A stretch of DNA of 64,000 nt from Polyangiaceae bacterium (GTDB lineage: Bacteria > Myxococcota_A > Polyangia > Polyangiales > Polyangiaceae): NCBI GenBank assembly GCA_041389725.1, contig JAWKRG010000004.1, forward strand, positions 372,001-436,000, given 5' to 3'. The notes under the pieces were generated by a model. It was not told where the DNA came from. It did no database searches and saw only the letters and a program-made list of their open reading frames with translations. Both the position numbers and the translations under genes were made by a program. Shown here piece by piece: positions 35,629 to 44,702 of this stretch (positions are counted from its first letter, which is position 1; each line of letters starts with the position of its first letter).

Positions 35629-37079
35629 TGCTTCGGTAGTTCGATGACGAATCGAGCACCGGCGGCGTAGGCATCGTCCAGCTGGATGGTGCCACCCGCC
35701 GCTTCGACCAAGCCACGGCACACTGCGAGACCGAGCCCAGTCCCTTTGCCGACTTCCTTGGTGGTCACGAAGGGCTCGAACAACTTGCCGCGCACGGTTT
35801 GCGGGACGCCCGGGCCGTCGTCCTCCACCTCGATGCGTACACCGTCATCCTTGGCGAAGGCTCGCAGCGAGATGCGACCCCCGCCGCCGGCTTCGCAGGC
35901 GTCCGCCGCGTTCAGCACCAGGTTGAGGATCACTTGCACCAAGTGTTCGCGACTGAGCGCCACCTCGGGCAGATCCGGGTGTACGTCCACCGCGAGCTCC
36001 ACGTCCTTCATCGACTTCTGCGGGCTGACGAGGGCAGCCGTGTCGTAGATCGCCGTCTCCACGTTTCCACCTTGGTCGTCGCTCTCGAGCGTGCTGGGTG
36101 CCGCAGGGCGCGCGAACTGCAGCAGGTCGCGCAGAATCCGATGGATGCGTTCGGTCTCGCGCTGCATGCGCTTGAGGAAGTCCTGTTGCTCGGCCTCGGA
36201 GAGCCCACCTTCGAGCAGCAAGTCCTGCATGCCCATCAGCGCGGCAATGGGGTTTCCCACTTCGTGAGCCAACCCGGCCGCCAATCGTCCGACACTCGCC
36301 AGCCGCTCGGAGCGCACCAGCCGCTCCTGGGCCTCGGCCAGACGACGCGTGGCCGCTTCCACCTCGTCGATCTTGCTGCGAAGCGCCTCTTCCTCGGCGA
36401 CCAGGGCTTCGGTCATGGTCTTGAGGCTATGGCCCAGCTCGACCAACTCGCGCGCGCCACCGCTCGGGACTTCCAGCTTGCGGGCGCCATCCGCGACGCG
36501 CTGTGCGCCCCGTGAGATCGTGTCGAGGGGCCGTACGATCAACCGCGTCAGCGCGAAGTAGGCCGCAACCAGCAGCGCGAGGGCACCGACGCCAGTGTAC
36601 AGTCCGACGAGTCGCACCAAAGGCGTCGCGCGTGACGAGATGTCATCGGCGCGAACGACCGCGACCACGACTCCGCGAGCGTCAGGCAGGGCGACCGCGA
36701 TGGCCCGGCCGTGGGAGCTTTGCAGCTCGTACAGGGCCTCGCGTCCGGTTTGCTGTGGGGCGGCCAGTGCGTCGACCAACTTGGGGTCACCGACGCGCAG
36801 AGTGGGTGCGCCGTCGAGGCCATAGATGCCGATGGCGTCGACGCCCTGCGCTCCAATCTCGGCGTCGAGCAGGCTACGCATCTCCTCGGGCGTGCGGCGG
36901 GCGCGCGCCTCTTGCACATGTCCCGCGACGGCGCGGCCTAGGGCGCGAGCACTCTCCACGCGCAACTGAGCGAGCGTGACACGCGTGTAGGTCGCGACCG
37001 CAATGAACAGCGGCACGAAAGAGAGCAACATGAGCCCGCCGAGCAGCAGCAAGATCTGGAGGCGAAGGCCGGGCTTCAT
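35625..37079 (-). CDS. membrane sensor histidine kinase
   Basis: 484 residues from the ATG at 37079; a TTG 42 bp upstream is less likely. Spans LQILLLLGGLMLLSFVPLFIAV and LVGLYTGVGALALLVAAYFA flank a periplasmic sensor domain (about 35-170, with VDAIGIYGLDG). A HAMP linker follows (LIVRPLDTISRGAQRVADGA), then a coiled coil, the H box LAAGLAHEVGNPIAALMG, the N box QVILNLVLNAADAC and the ATP-binding DDGPGVP and GKGTGLGLAV motifs. It resembles the NtrB/ZraS class that signals to sigma54-activator response regulators. No response regulator is adjacent, so the partner is elsewhere. Confidence 0.94.
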   Translation of the reverse strand: MKPGLRLQILLLLGGLMLLSFVPLFIAVATYTRVTLAQLRVESARALGRAVAGHVQEARARRTPEEMRSLLDAEIGAQGVDAIGIYGLDGAPTLRVGDPKLVDALAAPQQTGREALYELQSSHGRAIAVALPDARGVVVAVVRADDISSRATPLVRLVGLYTGVGALALLVAAYFALTRLIVRPLDTISRGAQRVADGARKLEVPSGGARELVELGHSLKTMTEALVAEEEALRSKIDEVEAATRRLAEAQERLVRSERLASVGRLAAGLAHEVGNPIAALMGMQDLLLEGGLSEAEQQDFLKRMQRETERIHRILRDLLQFARPAAPSTLESDDQGGNVETAIYDTAALVSPQKSMKDVELAVDVHPDLPEVALSREHLVQVILNLVLNAADACEAGGGGRISLRAFAKDDGVRIEVEDDGPGVPQTVRGKLFEPFVTTKEVGKGTGLGLAVCRGLVEAAGGTIQLDDAYAAGARFVIELPKH

Positions 37080-37215
37080 GGGTGACGCGCCGAGGGTTTC
37101 GCGGCTTTCCCAGCGGGGCAAGTAATCTGCACGTGGGCTGAAGTCCTACCTTCCTTCGCGCGAGGTGTCTGGAAAGTGGGCCTGGCGCTGCGGCATCTAG
37201 TAACCGCGTGGCTAG

Positions 37216-39348
37216 ATGGACCCGCTCGTACGCGCCGCTTTTGGCCTGCAGCAGGTGTCATCCCGATTCTCGGGAACACTGCTGGCTATCGGCGCGAGTG
37301 CATATCTGGTCTTCTGGGCGGGGCAGCGCGAGAACCCGTGGCACGCAATCGTCGCGGCGCTGGTGCTCGTGGTGTCCCTCGGTTTTCGCGTGGCACGTCG
37401 CCTCGGGCGGCTCAGTCCGCGCGCGATTGCCTGGCTCGACTTCGAGCTGTTCAGTCACCTGATCGTGGTCGGCTACGCTGGCGTGCTGCTGTCGCCCGGC
37501 GGATTGGAGGGCCCATTCTATCCGGTGCTCTACGCGCTGGTGATGCTGGCCGCGGCGTTTGCTCGCCCGGCGGCTGCGGCAGCGACCTTGGCGTTTGCAG
37601 TGCTGACCGAAGCGGCGTTGGCTGCCATCGGTTATCGCCGTCCCGTCGAAAGCATCTGGCCGCACGCTCTGCTGATGGGCGTGTTCGCCTTTCTGAACAT
37701 GGCGGTGTTCCGCGCGGAGATTGCCCGGGTGCGTGCCCTCTCGAAGCAGCGCATCGCTGCCGAGATCGAACGGATGAAACAAGCGGCGCGATCCTACCGT
37801 TTGCTCGGGGCGCCGTCTTCGGCAGTGGATCGCAACTCCATCCATCCCCCCGACGACGAGTCCCGCCTGTTGCACTCGGGGGTGGACGAGATTCACCAAG
37901 CGACGAGCTACGCACTGGACGTGCTGCGTCACAGCCTCCAGCTGCGCACCGCGGCGCTCCTGTGGCTCGACTCCACCGGCAGCAAGCTGGCCATCCAGGA
38001 GATCAGCAGCGCCGACGACAGCATCGCCCCAGGGCCGTTTTCGTCGAAGGACGGCATCGCCGCTGCAGCGATCGCGCGCGGCCAGACCGTGAGCCTGCAC
38101 GGCGACAAGGCGGGACAAGCGGTGCCCTACTATGGCGTGCTTCCCGAGGTCGGTGCGGTTTGCGCGGCGCCTCTGATGGACGCGGGCCATATCCGAGGCG
38201 TGCTGTTGGTGGATCGCCCCGTCAAGGATCCCTTCACCTCTGTCGAGGAAGAGCTGCTCACCGCGGCCACCCACTTCATGCTACGCGCGATCGAGAACGA
38301 GCGCGTCTTCGTGCAGCTGGAGCGCGCGAAGATCGAGCAAGGCAAGCTGTACCGTGCCGTCGATACCCTGGCGGGCGCCACGACCGAGCGCGGCGTGATC
38401 GAAGCGTGCGTGTCGAGCGCCCGCGAGTTCGCCGCCTTCGACTACGCCATCGTGACGCTGTTCGATCGCGCCAAAGGTGAACACGAGATCTGCGCCGTCA
38501 GCGGCGACGCCGAGGAGCTCCTTGGCGAGCGCTTCAAGCACAACGCGGGCCTGGTGAGCATGGTGGTTGCCAATCGTCACCCCTTGCCCTACCGCGGCGA
38601 GTACGACGCCGCGCGCCAGGTTGTCTTCACGCGTCGCCTGCGGCCGCCGGACATGCCCAGTCTGTTGGTACTGCCGCTGATCGTGCACGACCGTGCACTC
38701 GGCACCCTCGTGCTCGGCTCCCGGCGTCGCGCGGCCTTCGGCGACAGCGTGCGACCGACCCTCGAGGTACTTGCGAGCCACGTGGCGGTGTCGCTGGCCA
38801 ACGCGCGCATGGTGAAGCGCCTGGAGGAGATGGCCACGACCGACGGCATGACCGGACTGCTCAACAAGCGGGCGCTAGTGGAGATGGCGCAACAGAAGGT
38901 GAAGAGCGCCCTGCGCTTCAAGAAGCCACTGAGCGTGCTGGTCTGCGACATCGATCACTTCAAGAAGGTCAACGACACCTACGGTCACGACGTGGGCGAC
39001 GTGGTGATCAAGGGCTTCGGCGAGGTGCTCAAGCGCACGAAGCGCGACACGGACGTGGTGGGTCGCTTCGGTGGCGAAGAGTTCATCGTGGTCTGCGAGC
39101 AGACCGACGCCGAGGGAGCAGTGCTCTTGGCCGAGCGCGTGCGCACCGAGCTGGAGACGACGACCTTCCACACCGAGGCCGGCCCGCTGTGCGTGACGTG
39201 TTCCTTGGGTGTTGCCACCCTGCCTCACGCCGGCGAAAGCTGGGAAGGCCTGTTCAAGGCCACCGACGAGGCGCTCTACGCGTCCAAGCGCGGCGGCCGC
39301 AACCGCGTCACCCTGTGGTCGCCCCGACTCCAGGGCTGCGCAGCCTAG
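37216..39348 (+). CDS. membrane GAF-GAF-GGDEF diguanylate cyclase
   Basis: 710 residues from the ATG at 37216. Four to five N-terminal spans (LLAIGASAYLVFWAG, WHAIVAALVLVVSLGF, HLIVVGYAGVLLSPGG, LYALVMLAAAFA, ALLMGVFAFLNMAVF) are followed by a short helical linker. Two GAF-type regions lie at about 225-370 (ending GVLLVDRPVKDPFTSVEEELL) and 385-545. The GGDEF domain is at about 550-705: DGMTGLLNKRAL, CDIDHFKKVNDTYGHDVGD, the active-site RFGGEEF and SLGVATLP. It would make cyclic di-GMP. The usual upstream I-site RxxD is not apparent. Divergent from the histidine kinase gene (136 bp apart). Confidence 0.94.
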   Translation: MDPLVRAAFGLQQVSSRFSGTLLAIGASAYLVFWAGQRENPWHAIVAALVLVVSLGFRVARRLGRLSPRAIAWLDFELFSHLIVVGYAGVLLSPGGLEGPFYPVLYALVMLAAAFARPAAAAATLAFAVLTEAALAAIGYRRPVESIWPHALLMGVFAFLNMAVFRAEIARVRALSKQRIAAEIERMKQAARSYRLLGAPSSAVDRNSIHPPDDESRLLHSGVDEIHQATSYALDVLRHSLQLRTAALLWLDSTGSKLAIQEISSADDSIAPGPFSSKDGIAAAAIARGQTVSLHGDKAGQAVPYYGVLPEVGAVCAAPLMDAGHIRGVLLVDRPVKDPFTSVEEELLTAATHFMLRAIENERVFVQLERAKIEQGKLYRAVDTLAGATTERGVIEACVSSAREFAAFDYAIVTLFDRAKGEHEICAVSGDAEELLGERFKHNAGLVSMVVANRHPLPYRGEYDAARQVVFTRRLRPPDMPSLLVLPLIVHDRALGTLVLGSRRRAAFGDSVRPTLEVLASHVAVSLANARMVKRLEEMATTDGMTGLLNKRALVEMAQQKVKSALRFKKPLSVLVCDIDHFKKVNDTYGHDVGDVVIKGFGEVLKRTKRDTDVVGRFGGEEFIVVCEQTDAEGAVLLAERVRTELETTTFHTEAGPLCVTCSLGVATLPHAGESWEGLFKATDEALYASKRGGRNRVTLWSPRLQGCAA

Positions 39349-39826
<478 letters not shown>

Positions 39827-40177
39827 GTGGACGTTCCGGAAACCTTGGTGGTCGAAGGAGACGGCGCAGAGCTCACGGCGCGTGTGGCGTCGACCGCTCC
39901 TAGAGCGGCTTCAGTGGATGCAGCAGACGTCCTCGGGCTCAAGTACACACTGACCGAGATCTCAGGCGGCAACCGAGCCGAGCTCGGCGGCGGATACTCC
40001 ACCGACCTGGCGCAGATAGGGGCGGTGCGCTTTCGCAAACCGACGTCGCCGTGCAAGATCGAGGCGCGGGTCGTGCTGTTCCGCACCCGGGTTCCGGTCG
40101 AATCTCACTGGATGCCGGAACGGACGGGCTACTCCGAGCTCAGTCAGTGGACGATGGCCGCGGACTGTCCAAAGTAG
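39827..40177 (+). CDS. small secreted-type protein, start possibly lost to a frameshift
   Basis: 116 residues if begun at the GTG at 39827, the only start codon in this frame after the stop at 39674-39676. The frame stays open upstream and reads CNASEPGRAAHPTAAPTH, Pro/Thr-rich like a lipoprotein linker. The preceding signal-like sequence (from ATG 39610) lies one frame away. Skipping one base near 39688 would join them into a lipoprotein signal ending LLGSWGC. Either a one-base indel has broken the gene or the assembly has an error. The core (ETLVVEGDGAELTARV, VLGLKYTLTEISGGNRAELGG) looks like a beta-sandwich. Function unknown. Confidence 0.55.
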   Translation: MDVPETLVVEGDGAELTARVASTAPRAASVDAADVLGLKYTLTEISGGNRAELGGGYSTDLAQIGAVRFRKPTSPCKIEARVVLFRTRVPVESHWMPERTGYSELSQWTMAADCPK

Positions 40178-40230
40178 CTGCCGCAGCGCGCTCGCCGTGA
40201 CTCCAGAGCTGCGCGGCACTCGGCCCTTCG

Positions 40231-40971
40231 TCAGCGTCGCCTCAGCGCTTCCAGTTCGGCCGCAAGGCCATTTGCGCGCTCGGCTTCGGCATTGGCGCGC
40301 TCGGTTTCGGCATTGGCGCGCTCGGTTTCGGCGTCGGCATGCGCGAGTGCGGAGAGGGCGGCTTCGCTGGGCATTGGTAGCACTTCGCCCGCGCGGAGCC
40401 ACCGCAACCAAGGAGCTTCGACGCTCCAGAGTGTGCCAGGAACGACGCCTAGCGACAGTCCTAGGCGCTTGCACGCCAGGCGTCCCTCGGAGTCGGGTTG
40501 CTTCTGGACGTACGCGGCGGATAGGGAGTCGAGTTCGTAGCCCTCGAGCTTGGCCGAGAAGGGATCGAACAAGAAGTACTCCGCAACACGCAGGGCACGG
40601 GCATAGATGCGCATCTTGTCGCCGCGATCGACGTGCTCCGTGGATTCGCTAGTGAGTTCGATCACGACGTCGGGGGCTTGTCCGTCTTCTTCCCACACGA
40701 CCCAGGCCTTGCGTTCGCGTCGTGACGTGTTCATCACGACGAACACGTCCGGTCCGCGAAAGTCGTTCTTTCGAGTCTGAGTTTCGCTGAAGTACAGGAA
40801 CATGTTGCCGCCGACGTAGAAGTCGGTGCGGCCTCGCCAGGCGTACTCCAGCGATTCGATCAGCACCATCATCTGCTGTCGGTGGCGGGCCGACTCCATC
40901 GGTTCACCGTCGTCGACGACGAGCTGATCGACCCCCGGGGGCCGCAGGTGAGATTCCGACGGTTGGCTCAT
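40231..40971 (-). CDS. Uma2 family (DUF820) putative endonuclease with coiled-coil tail
   Basis: 246 residues from the ATG at 40971. The PD-(D/E)xK-type fold is marked by GPDVFVVMN, then APDVVIELTSEST and DKMRIYARALRVAEYFLFDP, the usual Uma2 arrangement (ELTSEST with DK...YA). Residues about 205-246 are heptad-like repeats (ADAETERANAETERANAEAER) encoded by a short DNA direct repeat, forming a coiled coil. Uma2 proteins are very common in myxobacteria and cyanobacteria, often in many copies. Their cellular role is unknown, although a nuclease fold is accepted. No partner gene is evident. Confidence 0.92.
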   Translation of the reverse strand: MSQPSESHLRPPGVDQLVVDDGEPMESARHRQQMMVLIESLEYAWRGRTDFYVGGNMFLYFSETQTRKNDFRGPDVFVVMNTSRRERKAWVVWEEDGQAPDVVIELTSESTEHVDRGDKMRIYARALRVAEYFLFDPFSAKLEGYELDSLSAAYVQKQPDSEGRLACKRLGLSLGVVPGTLWSVEAPWLRWLRAGEVLPMPSEAALSALAHADAETERANAETERANAEAERANGLAAELEALRRR

Positions 40972-41082
40972 TGCGACACCTCATCATAGCAAACCGGAAT
41001 CGACTGATGAATGGTTGCGTCTGGTAGGGGACGCCAGGAGATCTCGGCCATCTGCTTGGTATTGCTGCGCTTCCGGTGCTCA

Positions 41083-41122
41083 CGTACTCAAGTACGCTCC
41101 GCTCCGGTTCTCACAAAACCGG
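41083..41122. other. two adjacent palindromes in intergenic DNA
   Basis: CGTACTCAAGTACG (41083-41096) is followed by CCGGTT...AACCGG (41104-41109 and 41117-41122). The pair lies in the 264-bp gap between the Uma2 and four-helix-bundle genes, both on the minus strand. It could be a terminator-like or dispersed intergenic element; no T-run follows. Confidence 0.45.
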
Positions 41123-41235
41123 CGCATCTGGCTCGAGCTTTCCTGGCGGATTGACTTGATCCCTTGATGACAAGCCGCTCGGCCGGGGCTGAGCGCGGGT
41201 TGCGCGGGTTGAGCGCCAGGGCGAATGCCTGCTCT

Positions 41236-41553
41236 TCAGCGCGTGACGACGACCAAGGTGCCGACGACTTGATTCAGGGCACGACGTAACTCGGGCGGGA
41301 GAGGCGCGACGTAGCCGAAGGCCGCGGCGATCTGCAGCGTCGATAGGCTTTCGCGCGCTTCGCCCAAGGCGATCTCGTAGGCGTGGCGCCGTCGCGCACC
41401 GCGATGCGCAGACCCTTCGGCGACGTTGTTGGCGACGGAGGCGTATGAGCGGCGCAGCTGACTGCCTAGATTGCGATCCCGCCGCTCGATGCGGTCAGCG
41501 AGTCGCCCGATCTGAGGTGCCAACTGAATGATGACTGAGTGAATGCGCAACAT
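41236..41553 (-). CDS. four-helix-bundle protein (S23 / 23S rRNA intervening-sequence type)
   Basis: 105 residues from the ATG at 41553, with GAAAGGAGAAATCTC upstream; a TTG at 41577 would place that ribosome site inside the gene. The sequence (LAPQIGRLADRIERRDRNLGSQLRRSYASVANNVAEGSAHRG, then ALGEARESLSTLQIAAAFGYV) matches the four-helix bundle family first seen in 23S rRNA intervening sequences. The ANNVAEG motif is its hallmark. Members bind nucleic acid or act as accessory subunits; free-standing copies like this have no defined function. No reverse transcriptase or rRNA is near. Confidence 0.88.
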   Translation of the reverse strand: MLRIHSVIIQLAPQIGRLADRIERRDRNLGSQLRRSYASVANNVAEGSAHRGARRRHAYEIALGEARESLSTLQIAAAFGYVAPLPPELRRALNQVVGTLVVVTR

Positions 41554-42161
41554 GTGAGATTTCTCCTTTCGACCCAACGCGATCCGCGCCTCGCGATCCG
41601 CGCCCGTCCTCCCGGGCTTGGGGTCGAGGCGCAGCTCAGCCCACTCACCGGCTTGGGGTCGAGGCGCAGCTCAAGCCCGGAGCCCGCGCCCTTGGCGCGG
41701 GGCGAGCGCCAGCGAGCGGCTTGAACTGCGCCGAGCCCCAAGCCACCCTTGCGGCTGAACGAGCGAGGCACCACGGCGGTGCCGGGACGATACTTTGCAT
41801 AGCAAGTATCCATTTGCGCCCCCGCCCCCGCCCCCGCCCACGCCCGCGCCCACGCTCACCCTCACGCCCCCGCCCACGCCCGCGCCCACGCTCACGCTCA
41901 CGCTCACCCTCACGCCCGCGCCCCCGCTCTCCCGCTTCCGCGCGCCCTCGCCGCCAACCGCGGGACGCGTGCGCCGCGCCGCCGACCGTCGAGACCCAAC
42001 CCCAACAATGGTGTGCGCTTGCCGTGGCTCCGTGGCCACGCTGGCTCCGGCGCTCGTGGCCGTGTGCCCACGCGCAGTGCCCGAGCGCGCGGCGAAATCC
42101 GCGAAACACCCGTCAATGCTGGGGCGCTCCGCTCGGCACGGAACGTGAACAGCATCACCGC
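41554..42161. other. gene-free region with direct repeat and G-rich tract
   Basis: About 600 bp without a credible gene. It holds a 23-bp direct repeat (GCTTGGGGTCGAGGCGCAGC at 41616 and 41651) and the long hexamer tract at 41816-41930. Apparent frames here are Arg/Pro or Arg/Glu low-complexity artefacts of the repeat. Confidence 0.6.
41816..41930. repeat. C-rich hexamer tract (CGCCCA/CGCTCA), G-quadruplex-prone on the minus strand
   Basis: Over 100 bp of CGCCCC, CGCCCA and CGCTCA hexamers. The minus strand contains four or more runs of five Gs separated by single Cs near 41818-41838, so quadruplex or triplex formation is plausible. It lies about 230 bp upstream of the lipoprotein gene at 42162. 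Confidence 0.75.
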
Positions 42162-43226
42162 ATGAAGCGATTGCTAGCCTGTGTTTGCGTAGCGCTGAGC
42201 GCCGCGGCCTGCGGGGTCGGGCCAGAGGAAGGCGAGGGCTCGCGACTCGATCTCGGTGCCGAGCCGGAGCTGGGCGAACTCGAGGTTCCCGAAATCGGTG
42301 AGCTGCCGGATGTGTCGAGTCCGGCGTTGAAGCCGGTCGTGGTGCAAGGGCGGGGAGAGTGGGAGCTGCCGGATCCGACCGGCATCGACGCCGATCTCTC
42401 GCCTCTGGTCTTTGCGGCGACGCAGATGGTGATTCTCGAAATGGACGCGGGTGCTTCCGAGGGCGACTTCGAGGACGTGACGACGGCGGGTCACTCCGTG
42501 CGCACGCTGCGCCGCCGGCTCACCGACAGGGAGCACGAGGAACATGGGGCGGCGCTGGGTCGTGAGCTGTGGCTCTTCGACGCTCATCAGCGTGTGTGCA
42601 CGGTGACGCTCTCGGATCTGTGGCGCGTTCGCGAAGAATGGGCCGAGCCTCTGGAGGACGATGGCCTCGACGCACCGAGCCGCGAGATGACGGCCGCGTC
42701 GTTCATCGTGACCGAGGGCGACTGCAGCGGCGCGCTCGTGGCGGGTCCAGCGCAGGACAGTACGCGAGTGTTCGCGCGGGTCGGAGGCGTGGACCAAGCG
42801 GAAAGTGTGGCGATCTGGGAAGCGTTTCGCGCGTTGCCCGAGTATCGCGAGATCCAAGAGAGCTTCGCTGCTGGCGACTGGGATGGCGAACCGAAGCGCA
42901 GCCTACCCGCGTCGTGGCTGGACTACGAAGACGGCTATCGCGAGATCTCTCGCTTCGCGACCGAGGACGGTCAGGAATTGGTGCGAGCGTGGGCCATCGC
43001 GGGTCCGGGCTGCGGCGGATTCGACGGCCGGCTGTTCGCGATCTGGGAACGCGGCAAGGACGGGCTGGTGCTCCGCGCCGTGGGCCACCACGAGGACGAA
43101 CCGGCGCTCATCGTCGATCGCGATGGACGCCTCTCCTTCAGCAGCGAATCGAGCCTCTTGGTCGCCAATGGTCAGCATTGGCAGCCCGCCTTCTCGGTGC
43201 TCGAGCCTTGGGTGTGCCCTTGCTAG
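42162..43226 (+). CDS. lipoprotein, unknown function
   Basis: 354 residues from the ATG at 42162. Signal MKRLLACVCVALSAAAC with the lipid-attachment Cys17. An acidic linker follows (EGEGSRLDLGAEPELGELEVPEIGELP). The mature domain includes MVILEMDAG, WLFDAHQRVCTVTLSDLWRV, WEAFRALPEYREIQESFAAGD and SRFATEDGQELVRAWAIAGPGCGGFDGRLFAIWER. No family recognised. The frame is open for 147 codons upstream, but only through the repeat tract, so the signal peptide sets the start. Confidence 0.88.
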   Translation: MKRLLACVCVALSAAACGVGPEEGEGSRLDLGAEPELGELEVPEIGELPDVSSPALKPVVVQGRGEWELPDPTGIDADLSPLVFAATQMVILEMDAGASEGDFEDVTTAGHSVRTLRRRLTDREHEEHGAALGRELWLFDAHQRVCTVTLSDLWRVREEWAEPLEDDGLDAPSREMTAASFIVTEGDCSGALVAGPAQDSTRVFARVGGVDQAESVAIWEAFRALPEYREIQESFAAGDWDGEPKRSLPASWLDYEDGYREISRFATEDGQELVRAWAIAGPGCGGFDGRLFAIWERGKDGLVLRAVGHHEDEPALIVDRDGRLSFSSESSLLVANGQHWQPAFSVLEPWVCPC

Positions 43227-43269
43227 GGCGACGGGTTCGGCAAACCTGGGTGCGTCGCACGACGCAGAG

Positions 43270-43878
43270 TCAGGCGCGGACCTTGCGATAGCTCATGTTG
43301 GCGCGGCGCGCCGCCTCACCGTCGGCGTCGTCGCGGTCGCCGATCACCAAGCACGCTGACGGATCCACTCCCAGCTCTTTCGCAGCGCGCAGATAGCCGG
43401 CGGGATGCGGCTTCAATCGCGGCGGACCGCTGATCTCGCCGCTGGCGACGATCACGTCGAAGAGCGCGACGGCGCCCAGAGCTTCGAGTTTCTCCCGCGC
43501 GGGATAGTCGGACACGCACGCGGTCTTCCCGCCCTTGGCTCTGAAGTTCGAGATCTCGTCGAGCAGCGCCTGATTGCGGTTACGTGCCAAGTGCGGCAAA
43601 GGTCGCAGCACCATCCAGTCCCGAACGATGCGTTCCACGTCTGCCGCGTCTCGGGACAACGCGCTGGCCGTGCGCTGCACTTGCTCCAAGAAGGGGCTCT
43701 CGACGTCGTGGTCCAAATGGTCGCGCAACTCTTCGTGTACGTGGCGGAACTTGCGCAGCACGCCGACCACGCCCCAGCCACCTACGGCCAACGCCAGCGC
43801 CATCCGCAGCTTCACCGGGCGCGCGCGGTACAGCGTGCCGTCCAGATCGACGAGCCAGGCGCGATGGGTCTCGCTCAT
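43270..43878 (-). CDS. HAD-superfamily hydrolase (phosphatase-like)
   Basis: 202 residues from the ATG at 43878. The four HAD motifs are present: WLVDLDGTLY (nucleophile and acid Asp), ACVSDYPARE (motif II), LKPHPAGY (motif III Lys) and LVIGDRDDADGEAARRA (motif IV). The insert between motifs I and II is helical (C1-type cap), as in phosphoglycolate-phosphatase-like enzymes. Substrate unknown. Its ATG overlaps the stop of the upstream reductase gene by 4 bp, so the two are translationally coupled. Confidence 0.92.
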   Translation of the reverse strand: MSETHRAWLVDLDGTLYRARPVKLRMALALAVGGWGVVGVLRKFRHVHEELRDHLDHDVESPFLEQVQRTASALSRDAADVERIVRDWMVLRPLPHLARNRNQALLDEISNFRAKGGKTACVSDYPAREKLEALGAVALFDVIVASGEISGPPRLKPHPAGYLRAAKELGVDPSACLVIGDRDDADGEAARRANMSYRKVRA

Positions 43879-44630
43879 GTCAGCCCTCGTAGCACCGGAA
43901 GAGATAGACCCAGGCGATCTCCGTGGGCCAGAGCGCGCTCCAGGCGTCGAGGTGCACTTCTGCCCGTGCACTGATGCGCAGGGTCTGCTTGCACGGCGCG
44001 CTCCACAGTCGTCAGGATCGCATCTGCATTCACCGTGGTGCTCGTCAGGGCGGATTGCAGCTCGATCACCTCGGCCAACACGGAAAGCGCGAACTCGCGA
44101 TGTGCATCGAACAGCTCTTCCACCGTGCCGCCGGTGCGCATGCCGGCCAGATTGGTTGTGAGGATATAGGCGTTCTTCTCGATCAGCGCAGTGAGCAGAT
44201 CGTCGGAAGACTCGGCGACGCGAGAGCCGATGCCGACTTCGGTCAAGGCCTGCACCAAGCGCGCAGCGGCCGGGCCATGAACGACGCTGGGCAATAGCTC
44301 TTTCACGGCCTTGCCGCGCTTCTTCTCGAACCAGACGACGCACACGGTCGGTGTGGTCAGGTCATGAGCCTGCCACGCGTGAGGGAGTAGCTCGTTCTGA
44401 ATCAGGCAAACCCTCTTGCGCCATGTTACGGGACACGAGGCGAGCACCGCGTCCAGGTCGTCTTCGCCGACCGCGACGAGAACGAGATCGGGACTCGGGT
44501 GAGTCTGAGCGACCGTCGCGAGGGGATCTCGGCGACGCACGGGAACCACCGTCAGCCCACTGCGCAAGAAGCCGTGGGCGAAGAGCCCGCCGAGCTCTCC
44601 GACGCCCACGACGACTGCTTCAGCGCTCAT
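43875..44630 (-). CDS. ketopantoate-reductase-like oxidoreductase (KPR/ApbA fold)
   Basis: 251 residues, shorter than true PanE (about 300). N-terminal Rossmann motif VVVGVGELGGLFAHGF, then PDLVLVAVGEDDLDAVL and a mid-domain CLIQNELLPHAW in the place of the usual QNG segment. The C-terminal domain has ALIEKNAYILTTNLAGM, where the Lys corresponds to the KPR catalytic lysine position, and VELQSAL. The resemblance is to the KPR superfamily; the reaction is uncertain because the cofactor loop GVGELG and the QNE replacement are atypical. Coupled to the HAD gene. Confidence 0.82.
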   Translation of the reverse strand: MSAEAVVVGVGELGGLFAHGFLRSGLTVVPVRRRDPLATVAQTHPSPDLVLVAVGEDDLDAVLASCPVTWRKRVCLIQNELLPHAWQAHDLTTPTVCVVWFEKKRGKAVKELLPSVVHGPAAARLVQALTEVGIGSRVAESSDDLLTALIEKNAYILTTNLAGMRTGGTVEELFDAHREFALSVLAEVIELQSALTSTTVNADAILTTVERAVQADPAHQCTGRSAPRRLERALAHGDRLGLSLPVLRGLT

Positions 44631-44702
44631 GGGCGCGGAGACTGCCTTGAGCTGCGCTCAGAGACAACTAGGCTCGTCATAGACGACACTAGGACCGCGC
44701 GC

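Noticed and set aside
37176..38480. Long plus-strand frame inside the GGDEF gene
   Set aside because: Shadow frame without domain resemblance; the GAF-GAF-GGDEF frame is clearly coding.
41236..41553. Four-helix-bundle gene as part of a diversity-generating retroelement
   Set aside because: No reverse transcriptase, template or variable repeat is present nearby.
41721..42161. Upstream extension and alternative frames over the hexamer tract
   Set aside because: Pure low-complexity translation; the lipoprotein signal at 42162 sets the start.
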